A stretch of 64,000 bases of DNA from assembly GCA_030710515.1 (NCBI GenBank), contig JALBCR010003346.1, forward strand, positions 62,001 to 126,000. The letters run 5' to 3'. Of this stretch, positions 11,877 to 22,666 are shown in pieces; the stretch's first letter is position 1, and each line of letters begins with the position of its first letter. A program made the position numbers and the translations under genes. The stretch comes from Abscondita cerata. Its lineage: Eukaryota > Arthropoda > Insecta > Coleoptera > Lampyridae. The notes below the pieces were generated by a model. The model was not told the origin of the DNA. It was given only the letters and a program-made list of their open reading frames with translations, and ran no database searches.

Positions 11877-12169
11877 GAGAGAAAAGGGAAGGAAAACAAT
11901 GGATGAGGGAAGTGTTGGAGAGGAGGAAAGTGATGGAGGAGAGGAAAAGAAAAATACTGAAAGTTTAGAGAAGAGAGGGATGGGAGGTTGAAGAAGGAAA
12001 CAGGAATTAGTTGTGTTATAATTTACTGAAATATTAAGTTGTTTTTTATTTTTTGGTATTGTAAAGTTAAAAAAAAAGGGAAAAACTGAATCTTTTGTTA
12101 TAAAATGTTAAGACAAAATAAATATTGAATTGAATTATTAAACAATTGCACTTATGAGCATAAAAAATA

Positions 12170-12262
12170 GATAAACCCCTATTCTCAGACCTACCGAATA
12201 TATATACAAAACTTCATTAAAATCGGTTGAGCCGTTTTGAAGGAGTTCGAGGACAAACACTG
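12170..12262 (+). repeat. Tail fragment related to 7478-7684
   Basis: AACTTCATTAAAATCGGTTG ... GAAGGAGTTCGAGGACAAACA matches the tail of the repeat at 7600-7665. It follows directly on the LINE 3' end, so the LINE now separates two related pieces in the same orientation. Confidence 0.45.
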
Positions 12263-12399
12263 TGACAAGAGTTTTATCAACATTTTGAACATTTTTTCGA
12301 TTTTCTCGAAAACGGTTTCTTACAGCGAAATGCGATAAGATGTGCGGTTTTGTACGCTATTGTTGCTGTTTAAAATTTACGATTTTTGACGTAGACTTT

Positions 12400-12466
12400 A
12401 CGTCATAATTTCGTATCAGGAACACGCACTAGAAATTACGACATCGAATTTAAACACACCTTGTAT
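12400..12466 (-). repeat. Inverted repeat flanking the LINE (right)
   Basis: Imperfect inverted partner of 7261-7345: CACGCACTAGAAATTACGAC pairs with the AATTTCTAGTGCGTG block there. Confidence 0.5.
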
Positions 12467-12517
12467 AGAGAATTCCTCGGGGAATTCATTAAAAAAATTT
12501 AAGATATGCTTGTTTTA

Positions 12518-13900
12518 CATTTGTTTCGCCCTGTATTAATAAAATTACAGATAATAAAAGTAATTAATATTAAACACGGCTAATGACATAGACATGTTAA
12601 TAGAATAGCATGGTAAATCACCACTAATGGGATGAAAATTTATAGCGAAACGGTAAAACTTTTACAAGTTTTGTCATTTTAGTAGCCTACAGGTTAATAA
12701 ATTTTACATTTTAAAATTATTTTGAAATATACGGTATGTCACAAAAAAGTGAGGCGCATTAAAGTTGTATTTTATTTATGCGGCACCCTGTATTTTAATG
12801 CGTTTTTTGATTCCCCGTAAAAACTAAGGTATATCAATCAAAAAAAAAGGGGATTTTTAGTTAAGGTTATGAATTAATAAAATACATAGTCTCATATTAC
12901 ATATTGAATGATCTAATAATTAACCTGTAAATTCTGAACACCATGTAAAGAGTAAAATTTAATATTTAATTATAAAATACATTCGTCTAATAACCAACTA
13001 TTTCGGTGTAAGATTGGTGTAAGAGTAAATTTGTTATGATTTGTTGGATTAGAAGATATTGCATTTTTTTAATACTCCATATTTTAAGAAAAGTCGAAGT
13101 AACTCAGAACACTTTGTATTTAAGTATAAGAAACCTTTATGAAACTATACCATATTTTTACGGACAATCAAAAGCGCAATAATATACACAGTGTCCCATA
13201 AGAATAAATGTAACTTTAATGCGCGACTTTTTGGGACATGCTGTATATTTCAAAATAATTTTTAAAGTGTAATATTTATCAACGTACATGCTATTAAAAT
13301 GACAAAAATTGTTAACCTTTACTGTTTCGCTATAAATCTCCTTCGTTTAGTAGTGATTCACCTTGTATATGTTGTTATAGTTATAGTTACTTTATAACAG
13401 AGTGTTAAAGTAGGTGTCATTTTTACTAATAATTAGCTATATCTTCTAAATGACCCTGTAAAAACATTGACATACTATACAGAGTGGTCCAAAAATATAG
13501 GTCGCAATCTATACTACGCTATAAACATAAAAAGTTTTTCTTATAAACTTTTTTTCAGATGGGCTTACTTAAGGAGGTACGGCCCTGTAAAGTTTCAATT
13601 TCAAATTGGTTTTTTCTTATTATTTTAGAAATGATTTAAAGAAAAAATCTAAAATTTTTTTTGCTTAGTAGCGAAGTATAGTTTGTGACCTATATTTTTG
13701 GACTACCCTGTATATTTTTTAAACCCCGTAATGAAATATTTTCCAACCTTATAGAAAATATGGCGTGTTTCGTTTAAAAAATGTAATTTTCTGCCGCACG
13801 ACTTTTTAGAACAGCCTGTATGATCAAAAATATTTTAAAAATATACACCCAACTATGTTACACCCTCCAATGCTAAGTTTTTGCGCCACCCTGTATAATA
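12518..13900. repeat. Dispersed repeat family A, long compound locus
   Basis: Segments 12604-12790 and 13186-13375 are inverted copies of one sequence (e.g. TATAGCGAAACGGTAAAAC against GTTTCGCTATAAAT), with MITE-type ends GGCACCCTGTA (12783-12793) and CACAGTGTCCCA (13188-13199) facing each other. Further pieces at 12530-12600 and 13400-13830 match the short copy at 2255-2560. No coding frame was found. The region is best read as several nested or tandem copies of non-autonomous TA-flanked elements. Confidence 0.5.
13478..13712. mobile_element. 235-bp Tc1/mariner-type MITE
   Basis: Ends 13478-13527 and about 13664-13712 are inverted copies (TACAGAGTGGTCCAAAAAT against ATTTTTGGACTACCCTGTA), extending about 45 bp with few mismatches. 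TA dinucleotides lie outside both ends. No coding capacity, so it needs a transposase in trans. Confidence 0.7.
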
Positions 13901-14600
13901 TTGACGGGTCCGAGGACGGGTCTCTAAAATAAAACTCAACCCTGTATTGTGAAATTCTCAAGCTTCACTGTTTATTCCAACGAAATAAGCCGATGAATAA
14001 AAAGTTTGAAATTTTACGTCAGTAGGATTTAAAAAAAACAGTTACACCATGAACTTAAATAGATAGCAAAAGAATTTGAATTAGTTGGTGGATTTTAAGT
14101 GCTTGTCTAAAATTTTCTCATTTGTGTTAATTAGAACTAATATTTCAATATTAAAATACCTCATTTAAACCAAAAAAACCTATAATGCTATAAATTAATA
14201 CCATTAGAATTCAGCATAAAATAAAAGCAACATTAAAAATAAAAAGATAAGAGGAATTGCGATAAATGAATCAAATAAAATATCTGTGAAATTATAATTT
14301 TTAATTTGGCTTAAAAGACAACAGATGTCTGACAAATAAAAACGCGAAGCCGAAAGTAGCCAATGCGGTTATAAAAGAATTTTTTTTCTACAAGAATAAA
14401 TTACGTCTGCAATTTTGTTCGATTAGCATTAGATTATTCTGATTCGAACTTAATTCGATGTACTGACGTACACCAAATTGTTACAAAGGTTCACCTAAAT
14501 TAACTGTATTTGGCGTACGATTATAAAATAGGTAACAAGTTGAAGCACTTTTGCCGCCCCCGCAACAAAAAAATAATAAAATACAAAATAATTATAATTA
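13901..14600. other. Probable intron of the minus-strand gene at 14.6-14.8 kb
   Basis: A+T-rich, no frames of note. It begins right after (on the minus strand) the predicted donor at 14601-14600, so it is probably the first intron of that gene. The next exon was not found at lower coordinates. Confidence 0.35.
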
Positions 14601-14601
14601 C

Positions 14602-14768
14602 CTTCTCGGTTTGGGTCTCAAAATTTCGTGATTCGCATCCGTAATACACAAAGGATTCAAAGGTCCTGACAAATGATCGACCCCTGTCCAATGTTGTTCA
14701 GAGGGTTCAGATGGGGCTCCACCAAGTGGCTCCCAACCGGAGGGCGTCGAGCCATTTTGGTGGGCCAT
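14602..14768 (-). CDS. Candidate first coding exon of an unidentified host gene
   Basis: On the minus strand an ATG at 14768 in good context (GTGACATGG) opens 55 codons, starting MAHQNGSTPSGWEPLGG and ending ILRPKPR plus two bases. The exon ends exactly at AAG|GTAATT (14602/14601), and the first in-frame stop is the TAA inside that donor, as expected of an exon read into an intron. An upstream in-frame ATG at 14801 is possible, but the 14768 start has better context. G+C content is clearly above the surroundings, supporting coding. Composition is rich in Gly, Pro, Ser and acidic residues, like a disordered N-terminus of a regulatory protein. No family recognised; following exons are not visible. 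Confidence 0.5.
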
Positions 14769-14801
14769 GTCACTCACTAACTTGTGCGTGCGACATTCCA
14801 A

Positions 14802-16030
14802 TGATCATTAAACCCTTCAGGCTCATTCCTCACCTCTTTGGACCACCACATTCCATTATAATTTCTTCAAAAACTGATCGTTATTTTAAACCATTTCAAA
14901 CATTATCACGCACAACAGGCCCACCACGACCGAACTATCACCGAAAAAATTAATATCAACGAAATTTTCTTTCAAAATTTTCATTTAAACAATAGCATTC
15001 CTTAACGAAAGGTGCTCCTCCGAAACACGCACTTGTTGATGTTCTTCGGTATATAGTAAACATTCAATGACCACGTGCGGCGATTTCACAAGGGTTCAGT
15101 TTTTACAAAATCAAACTATTTCGATAAACTCGAGTGACGTGCGCTAGAATATCAAACTAGTATAACAGGTACATCGATTTATTACGATAACTGCAAATAT
15201 AAGTTGTTATTTCATTGTCTCAACGGTGTGGAAAATCGGACGTTGCGCGCCTATGTCTTGCGACCTGAAAACAGGTTTAGGAACCCGTAGATGCTTCTGT
15301 GCATGCCGTAGTACTTGTTACACAAAAATTATTCTATTGTTGCACGACCACCCCGTAATGGTAATAATTGATTAGTAAAGTTTTGATTATAATTAATTTG
15401 GTAAATATTTCACTTTTCGTTAAGGAGGTACAGTTAAGGGTCATATCAATTGGGTTCCTATTCAAAAATTTGGATGACCCAATGGTAGATAACAATCGAA
15501 CGGGAGATTGCGAAACTGGATGAGCATTCTTCATAATTAGTTTCAGGGCCGGTTCAAGGAGAACCGTAATATATTTTCAAAATGTTAAATAATTTCCCCC
15601 CCGCCCCGCTGTTTTTTCTACGGAAATTTCATGTTTCGGCGCATCGCCTACAAATAGAATATTTTGAGTGTTACTTTAATCACCGTTTTAATTAAAATTT
15701 GAATTTTAAATGACTAAAAAGATAATTTTCTTGCCGCAACTTTGCTTTTAATTAAAATATAGTAGATTATTTTACTAGGAGTTATAGTATATTTTTAGAC
15801 GGTTTGTCACGAAAGTGACACATATCAAAATAGCAACCTGAGATCGAAACTTCAAAATATCACTGACCAGTGTGGAAATAATTCATATCATTCACGATGC
15901 ATGATATGAATTCGGCCAATGAGTGAAGTCCTATTCCGATCGTCAATTTTCTAGTTTTATAGTTTATACACAAATTCGAATTATTAGGATTTAAATAATT
16001 GTGCACAATTATTATTTGAATGAAATCTTT
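14802..16030. other. Upstream region of the 14.6-kb exon; otherwise no feature
   Basis: If the 14.6-kb exon is real, its 5' UTR and promoter lie here on the minus strand. No TATA box or initiator could be chosen with confidence. No other gene seen. Confidence 0.3.
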
Positions 16031-16040
16031 ATTAATAGAA

Positions 16041-16766
16041 CTAGAAAGTTACATTATTAAATCTGCAGTTATTGAAATCTATTACTTTTTTATTTGAATT
16101 TTTAAACATTTTTGCCAAATTTGATGATTTGACAATTGTTGAAGAAGTTGTCATGATGAATGATTCTGCTTCATTGTTCAAGTTATCAGTAATTGGATTA
16201 GTTTCTGACGAGGTTTCTGACGAAGTTTCTGACGAAGTTTCTGACGAATTTTTAACGGCCGAAGTGATTGTTTTAACAACTTTCATTTTGTGCCCAATAG
16301 ACTCAGCTATGTAACCTTCCGCCACTGATGAAGAATCCAATCCACCGTGGCGTTTCAGATCTTCAATCGTAGCACCAGCATCCACAAAAATGGTGGAAGA
16401 TGATAGTCTCATACAGTGGCTCGTGTAAGATGCGGGTTCCTCTAAACCAAGGTAGGTAGCAATCAATTTTGGGATGCTACCTGTCTTGTTGATTCCAACG
16501 GGCTGTTTAGTACGTTTGGCTTGCTGATAATTCAAAAAAGAGAGACGTTCAGACGTATTTGGTGGTCGAAGAGCAGCATATTTGCGATAGATACCGTAAA
16601 ACTTGTCAACTATCGTGAAAACACGATCCTTTTTAATTTTGCTGTCACCTAATTTTACAAATCCGCTTCGCTCCGCACTCTTGTCTCTATAGACACTCGC
16701 ACGATATTTGCTACTTTCGATACTCGGTAGGAAAATAACTATAAGTATCAAGATCAAGAACGGCAA
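16041..16766 (-). pseudogene. Crypton-like tyrosine recombinase, C-terminal part
   Basis: 241 codons. Residues about 50-165 match the catalytic C-terminus of the insect Crypton-like tyrosine recombinases: KFYGIYRKYAALRP, QPVGINKTGSIPKLIATYLG, then the active site with H117-x-x-R120, H140 (LKRHGG) and the nucleophile Tyr152 (VAEGYI). These enzymes cut and rejoin DNA through a 3'-phosphotyrosine. The first active-site Arg, which lies upstream, is missing, so the copy is 5'-truncated; the first ~20 hydrophobic residues are probably read-in from flanking DNA. After residue 170 a fourfold SSET repeat is present. N-terminal fragments of the same family lie at 19.8 and 24.9 kb. Confidence 0.75.
16202..16250. 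repeat. 12-bp minisatellite inside the recombinase frame
   Basis: Four near-perfect copies of TCTGACGAAGTT (minus strand: SSET codons), 12-bp period, so expansion keeps the frame. Confidence 0.85.
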
Positions 16767-16799
16767 GGTAAACCCTTAACGTTCGTGATGCTTATACTA

Positions 16800-17084
16800 T
16801 TTTTTGCACGATCGTATTAAATTACCTACACTTCAATGAAATTAATTCAATTTCTAATAAATAAACGAAAAGTCAAAAGTGACGTTTACATTTTGGAGAA
16901 ATAACGCAATATAATTTACTGACGTCTTGAGGCAGCAACCAGTAAACATATCCTACCGTCGTGGAAACGGAGGCTGTAAATAAACAAAAATGCTCGATCG
17001 TGCAAGAAACAATATAATTGTTGAGCTTAAACGTTTGCAAATTAAGCGAAACAGTTATATTTTTTAAGTCCAAGTGTAATATGT
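16800..17084. other. No feature seen
   Basis: A+T-rich spacer; nothing recognised. Confidence 0.35.
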
Positions 17085-17155
17085 TACTTTTTCTTCAAGC
17101 GTTTATTGCTAGTTTTCATGTGTTATATTCAAATTTTGGACATTCTCGAAGCGGC
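17085..17155 (+). repeat. Dispersed repeat family B, module 1
   Basis: TTTTTCTTCAAGCGTTTATTG and following ~50 bp match 59722-59790. The second module of the same family is at 18361-18432. Confidence 0.5.
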
Positions 17156-18360
17156 TGCGACTCGATCTCGATGCGATTTTACTTACTATTGATTTCCCAT
17201 GTAATTAAATGGGGATCCACACATGAGGCGACTGGCGTTCGACTCGAACACGACGCGTTTGCGACTCCAGAGACAGTCGTCTCGCGCGAACTGTGGAGAA
17301 TGAGAAATTCGAGTGTGGCGAGCGAATCGTACAGGAATGTGTCAAAGTGTTGTTTTTATCTTTCACAATTTGAATTTTAGTAATTCTAGAGCAATTTTAA
17401 ACGTTTTTGGGGACCAATGCTATAAAATGTTTATAACTCTTTTGTAATTACTTTTCAGAAATAAACAAGCAACTATGAAAATTACCTTCTATGTACGGAT
17501 TCAACATTTCTCTCTTTTTTGCCTTTTTTTTCATCCGTCAACACCGATACCAAAATTTCACAGCATCCTCCTCATCACCTGAAGTAAGTACTTATTATTA
17601 TTTTTTTTTACTTTCACTTGATTTAGAAGACGCAAACCATACAATTAGTATACTTCTAGAAGGCTAGTATATAAAGTACATAAGCGGATGTATTCACAAA
17701 AAAAGAGAGACAACAGATCCATATGTTAGACAAAGACGCTAACTTTTGTAACTATTGCGCATGCTTGCACTAGATAAAGTATAAGCAGTAACTTTATAGT
17801 CAATGCTATAAGCGTGAATCTTATGCGAATTAAATAATTACAAACGAAACAAAAATGTACTCTTAAACAAGCTTATTAGTTAATCGAATTAAACTTACTT
17901 ATGCATCATGATGTGAGCATTTTTTCGATCGTATCGATAGTTGCATAAGAAACAACGTCTAATTGAAGGCATTTCCCACACAAAGTAAATATAACGCTGA
18001 TTACATTCAGAGGAATACGTACTAGCAGTGCGCCCCGCTAAATCATACACTAGGTTTTTATATACTTTAAAAACAATGGTATAAGTGAGCATTTTAATGC
18101 GTCGAATGGTCTCGAAGTAACTATAAAATTGACTCAAGTTTTCAAGTTATCAGCAATGTTTTGATTGAAATTGGAAGATATAAGAAGGGACTTTGTCATG
18201 GTTGTAGTAGAATTTTGATTTTGTATTTATTTCTATTAAAATTGTGGTGTTAAATATGCTATAAAATGTACAAATTCAAACATAAAAAAAAGTAAGCATT
18301 TTGAAAAAAAAGTAATACTACTGTAAAAACACCTCAAGTTTTATCTTTCATAAAACATTA
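17156..18360. other. Spacer with a GC-richer patch, no gene recognised
   Basis: 17140-17320 is GC-richer and lies inside a 120-codon plus-strand frame (17018-17380) with no family resemblance. A GAAGTAAGTA string near 17580 could be a splice donor but no exon can be supported. Confidence 0.3.
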
Positions 18361-18432
18361 GTGTTTTATTCTTGACGAATCAAGTAGGTACTTTACTGTT
18401 ACATTCATAACCGAGGTACCAACCTCTAAATA
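18361..18432 (+). repeat. Dispersed repeat family B, module 2
   Basis: GACGAATCAAGTAGGTACTTTACTGTTA ... ACCGAGGTACCAACCT, in diverged form, also occurs at 59799-59885, where it directly follows module 1. Confidence 0.5.
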
Positions 18433-19371
18433 GTTGTGTTGCTTTTAATGTTTAGACCTCAGACTAACGTGACTATTCTGTAAATGTTCGTTTGTGAACG
18501 ATTCGTTGGATCCCGATTATCGTTATCGTGTTGCTAACGATCAGCTAAACAATTGTAGCTAAATTCCCATTTTGTAACGTCTGTCGTTATTTTAAACGAA
18601 CATCAAGCTTCAATTTTAGGATGGAGAGTACATATTTTCGTACCATACTGTCACCGATAATCTAAGTTTTGCGTTTTGTTAAAACTTTCTCATTGTTGAT
18701 AGGATTTTAGTAGAACAGAGAAAATCATTTATGGTGTCAGCTCAACTATTAAAAGGTGGAGCTGCGCTGAAACCATCCGATAACAATATTCCATTTTTTA
18801 GAAGAAATGGAACACAATACTGTTTTTCCGTACAAATGAGTACAATCTCGATTCCCGAGGAACAGGTATATATATATATATATATATTTTAAAAAACCTG
18901 GGAAAACTTAACTAAAAAAATTAATAGTGTAAGGGTCTTCGCAAACAACTTGCCTATGGGAAAACACTTGGTTGATGGTTCTTCATCGAGGAATGGCACC
19001 AAAAAACTACTAAGTCAACTTGACCTATAAAGTTTTCTAAAATTTTCTTTTGGAAGGGCCCTAAAATAAACTCAAAGAAATTACTTAACTATCAACCCAT
19101 AGAATCAAATTTATTATTACTATTATTATCTGTCCGAAAATACCTATTCTGTAACTGTGACTTATAGTTCATAAACCATAAACGGTAAAATCGTTAGTGA
19201 CGGATCGTTAGTGAACGAAAGTTAATTAGCAATCGCTTGTAAACGTTTTGTGTTTCTTGTGAGTTTTTGTGAAATTTATCACGGATTAAGCACTTTTGCA
19301 AAAAATTTAAGCCGAGTTAGACAGTCTGTATTACAATTACTTTCATTAATGTGTTTGATAGTTTAATTAAT
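18433..19371. other. Intergenic, includes a (TA)n tract
   Basis: A pure TA microsatellite of about 21 bp at 18867-18887. No gene seen. Confidence 0.5.
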
Positions 19372-19690
19372 TTGAGTACTATTAATTTAAGGTTTTATTG
19401 TATTTTTTAAATAAAAATAAAATATGTATTAAAAAGTAAATCTGTTTCGACTTAGTATTACTAAGAAGTGCAAAAAATTGTATGCACCACAGGTGTAATA
19501 GTTATTTATGTACCAAAGGTGTAAAGTAACACTTTTAAGCTTAAAAGTACTTTTACACCTGTGGTGCATACAAATTTTTTGCACTTCTTAGTAATACTAA
19601 GACGAAAACAGATTTATTACTTTTTGATTACATATTTTATTTTAATTTAGAATATATAATAAAACCTTAAATTAATAGTACTAATAAGAT
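19372..19690. repeat. Imperfect palindrome, ~130-bp arms
   Basis: Left arm 19372-19500 and right arm 19550-19690 are inverted copies (TTAAGGTTTTATTGTA ... CACCACAGGTGTAA and its complement), separated by about 50 bp. One arm-like copy recurs at 25190-25320. It marks the outer edge of the inverted-repeat complex. Confidence 0.7.
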
Positions 19691-19796
19691 TAGTTGTTGT
19701 TATTTTAAAGGTAACAACAAATTAAATAAAAATTTAAATTTACGAACGTAAATTGGTCGCGACCTCTAGGGTAGCTTACAAGAATTAACAATAAAA

Positions 19797-20075
19797 TGTT
19801 CTTCTTTACCGGCATTCCTAAACGTCATTTAAAAATTTAAATTACAAAGCTTCCAAAATCAGTGGACATGGAAACTGATAATGAAGAACTTCCTAAAACT
19901 CCTCCCAATATTAAAGAGGTAGCAGATAACGTGGTTCCGGACTTGTTACTTGCTAAATCGAACAAAATATATGAAAATACATACAATTACTTTTTAAAAT
20001 AATGTCCACTTAAAAAAGCAACGGAAAATGTGCTTTTATTGTATTTACTCCAGTTCTACAAGAAAATTTTGCTTT
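19797..20075 (+). pseudogene. Crypton-like recombinase, N-terminal fragment (left copy)
   Basis: Decayed plus-strand copy of the same peptide region as 25065-24733. Shared segments include IKEVADNVVPDLLLAKS and the ENVLLLY end. It has a stop after NYFLK and a small deletion. It encodes the start of the N-terminal SAM-like DNA-binding domain seen in this family. Differences from the 24.9-kb copy are clearly greater than those between the nearby 0.96-kb arms. Confidence 0.55.
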
Positions 20076-20400
20076 ATATTCAGATTCTACAATTTAATTA
20101 AAATTTGATTTTTTAAGAATAATTTGTAGTGATTCTCATGTCATTTCTCATGCATAATTTCGTACCGTTTATTCTTATTTTGTCAATGATTAACGATATA
20201 TGCGGGCCTAAAAGTAAAAGCGAGCTTAAAAGTAAAAAATGCGGGCGCAAATGTAAATCGAGCGAAAACGAGTCGCAAAAGTACTTTTAAGTCCGCACAT
20301 GATTGTTGCCCTCGCCTCTGGCTCGTGCAACAATTTTCATGCTCGGGCTTAAAAATGTTACTTTACACCCTTGGTACATTCATAAAATTTAAAACTTGGA

Positions 20401-21360
20401 CACCACAATTTCTGTAAACGAAAGTTTGCACATTGTGAAGCGGGCTTAAGGGTATCATTTACAATTCTAACAGCAGGTAGTCTCAGCAGGGGTTATCTTA
20501 TAGAAGGACTGTAGAATGAATCATTACACTAAGCACGTTTTAGAAAATAGGTAATTTACGTTGCTTACTTAATTTTTTCTTTAAAGAATATATTTGAAGG
20601 TATCGCTAATTAAACACCATAGCTCGATTAATTATCGAATCAAAATTTTGTTTAGGAAATGTTTACAAAATAAAATTAGAAATAATTTTGATTTAAAAAA
20701 CGTCTACAAGCAATAACTTTTAAATTAAATCAAAAACTAAACATGGTTATTTGGGTTGACTGATTATTACTTATTTTTAAATAAATCTAACCTACTAATT
20801 ATTGTAAGTTATTAAAAAAAATCATTAAACTCTCTATTCATAATATTTAGTCCTTACAAAATGTATATTTTATGACGTTTCATTTTTTCTGTAGTTAATA
20901 TAAAAAGTGAAAATAAAAACTAAGGCAATTCTTATTGTCAACGTATATATTTAGTTTTTTGACAAGAATTTATTACATAATTATAATTAAGATACCAAGT
21001 TATAGTTTAAAATTAAATGAAAACTTTTTTTTAATAAAGGTATTACTATATAAATAAATATAAGAAATCAATAATGGGTGTGACCTCCATTATTATTGAT
21101 ACATTCTTGGAGGCGTCTGCTCATTGACGCTATCAAGGTATCAATATAATTAATATTAATCGTTTCCCATGCGGTATCAATGGCTGCAATTAGTGCATTA
21201 CGGTTTACTGGTATAAAATTTGGCCCTTGTTGTCTTCGGATAACAGCAAGTATTCGAGCCCAAACATTTTCGATAATGTTAAAATCTGGGCTTTTGCTGG
21301 CCAGGGTAACAGCTCCAAGTTATTTGCTTGTATCCAGTTGCGCACAACCTGCGAAGTATA
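20401..21360 (-). repeat. 0.96-kb inverted duplication, left arm
   Basis: Near-identical inverted copy of 23446-24410. It contains the 3' end of the Tc1 transposase (minus strand) plus ~650 bp of its 3' flank. The high identity suggests a recent event or ongoing homogenisation. Confidence 0.85.
21070..21360 (-). pseudogene. Tc1 transposase C-terminus, inverted duplicate
   Basis: Encodes the end of the DD34E transposase (catalytic Glu in the NIIENVWARI segment, C-terminus NNNGGHTHY) on the minus strand. It begins just after the second catalytic Asp, i.e. immediately inside the second exon of the + strand gene at 22667-23736. It lacks the N-terminus and first two catalytic residues and cannot be functional. 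Confidence 0.8.
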
Positions 21361-21507
21361 GGGTCATCATATCCCGATAGTTAATTATCGAATGTTCCAA
21401 GAAAATATGTGTAAATAGTAAATGGAATCTACTAACGTAACGTTAAGTCGTTAATTATAGTTACATAACTCTCCTTTCATAAGATATAGTTCATATTAAT
21501 ATGCTTA

Positions 21508-22199
21508 TTGTAAAGCTTCGTACACACCTGAACAACAAACCGAGGAACAAACAGAACAACGAACCGAACGGCAATCGGAACATTAATTTGGACGGTGCTA
21601 CGTACGAATTTTAGAACAGATTCGCAAGTCCTGATTGTTCCACGAACGGTTTGCGGCGTTCCCGCAACTTGTCGGTTTTTTCTCCGACATCAAAGAAAAT
21701 GCGCGCGAATGCGTTTGCAGGTTTGGACGAATCTAAACAAAACGGCGAACAAACTTATGCGGGAGAATTAAATTATTTATTTTTGTCCTCCCTTTTGTGG
21801 GTTTGTTGTGTTTTAGGTAATATTATGGAGTTGACAGAAGAAAAATGTTTTAAATTAATCAGTGTTTAAGAATGCAAGAAAAAATGATGTCCCTATTAGC
21901 ATCATTTGGGCGGGAAATTTCAAAATAAAAAAAGCGAAGTAAATTATAATTTTTTACTCTTCTTTGTGCGTAAAAATTTGGTTGGCACTATCTTCTTGTT
22001 TTCCGCAATTTTCTCTTCTCAATAATAAATATATATGAACTGAAAACTACTGAAAATAATTATGGGAACAGCACAAACGTTCCGTTTGTTGTTCGGATTG
22101 TGGAAATCATAAAAGATCGTTTGTCGTTCTGTTTGACTTTCGGTTCGTTGTTATGTTTGTTGCTCGGTTTGTTGTTCAGGTGTGTACGAAGCTTTACAA
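21508..22199. mobile_element. Non-autonomous DNA element with ~70-bp TIRs (692 bp)
   Basis: Ends 21508-21577 and 22130-22199 are inverted copies beginning TTGTAAAGCTTCGTACAC, continuing CCTGAACAACAAACCG with a few mismatches. The interior holds a short frame (FAGLDESKQNGEQT, about 21715-21760), possibly a remnant of an autonomous parent. A fragment of this interior (21712-21893) recurs at 62478-62665. Target-site duplication and superfamily not determined; a PIF/Harbinger origin is only a guess. Confidence 0.65.
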
Positions 22200-22666
22200 C
22201 TTAAGCAACAATTTTTGGCGAATAAAGATTAGTTTGTGATGTAATATTAGAAACACAAATTTATATCATATCAAATTTATGACAACTTAAAACCAAGAAC
22301 GTGTATGTTATTGCTAAGAAATTATTAAGGAAAAAGCGCAATTGCAGTGTAAATATTTATAATTAGATATTTTCGAAAGTTTATAAGTCCTCTATTGTAA
22401 TCTTAATACTTAAAAGAAAATCCTGTCCATTAGCATTATAAGGAAATGGCTTTTACTTTATGAATAAGTTTCAATAACAATAGAATATCCTTGCTTGTTT
22501 AATTTACTTCCTTTGAGTCATATTGCTCTAAGGGTTGTTACATTGGTCATTAGAAGTATGTAATAAATAAACAATTACCTACTGTTTGAGAAGGGGTAGT
22601 GTGAACCAATAAATAAAGTAAGAAATGTAAATTCCATTTTAGTTTAAAATTTCAAGTGTTGTGAAA
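22200..22666. promoter_or_regulatory. 5' region of the Tc1 element
   Basis: Non-coding leader before the transposase ATG. A GTCATATTGCTCTAAGGGTT string (22517-22536) has a near copy in the leader of the second Tc1 element (26236-26255), so this part is shared between the two transposon families. The outer 5' end could not be placed. Confidence 0.4.

Larger units (their letters stand above)
7690..12140 (+). mobile_element. Non-LTR retrotransposon (LINE, APE type)
   Basis: A two-ORF LINE: GC-richer 5' leader (about 7690-8156), ORF1 (8157-8885), ORF2 with AP-like endonuclease, reverse transcriptase and a C-terminal Cys/His cluster (8991-11876), then a 3' UTR ending in a short TTGAATTGAATT tail near 12138. 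The sense strand is extremely purine-rich over both ORFs, giving Lys/Glu/Arg-dominated proteins. ORF2 has several frameshifts and stops. The I/Jockey-R1 side of the LINE tree is likely but the clade is not fixed. Both boundaries are approximate; no target-site duplication was identified. Confidence 0.85.

Noticed and set aside
17018..17380. 120-codon plus-strand frame
   Set aside because: Overlaps dispersed repeat family B at its start and resembles nothing.
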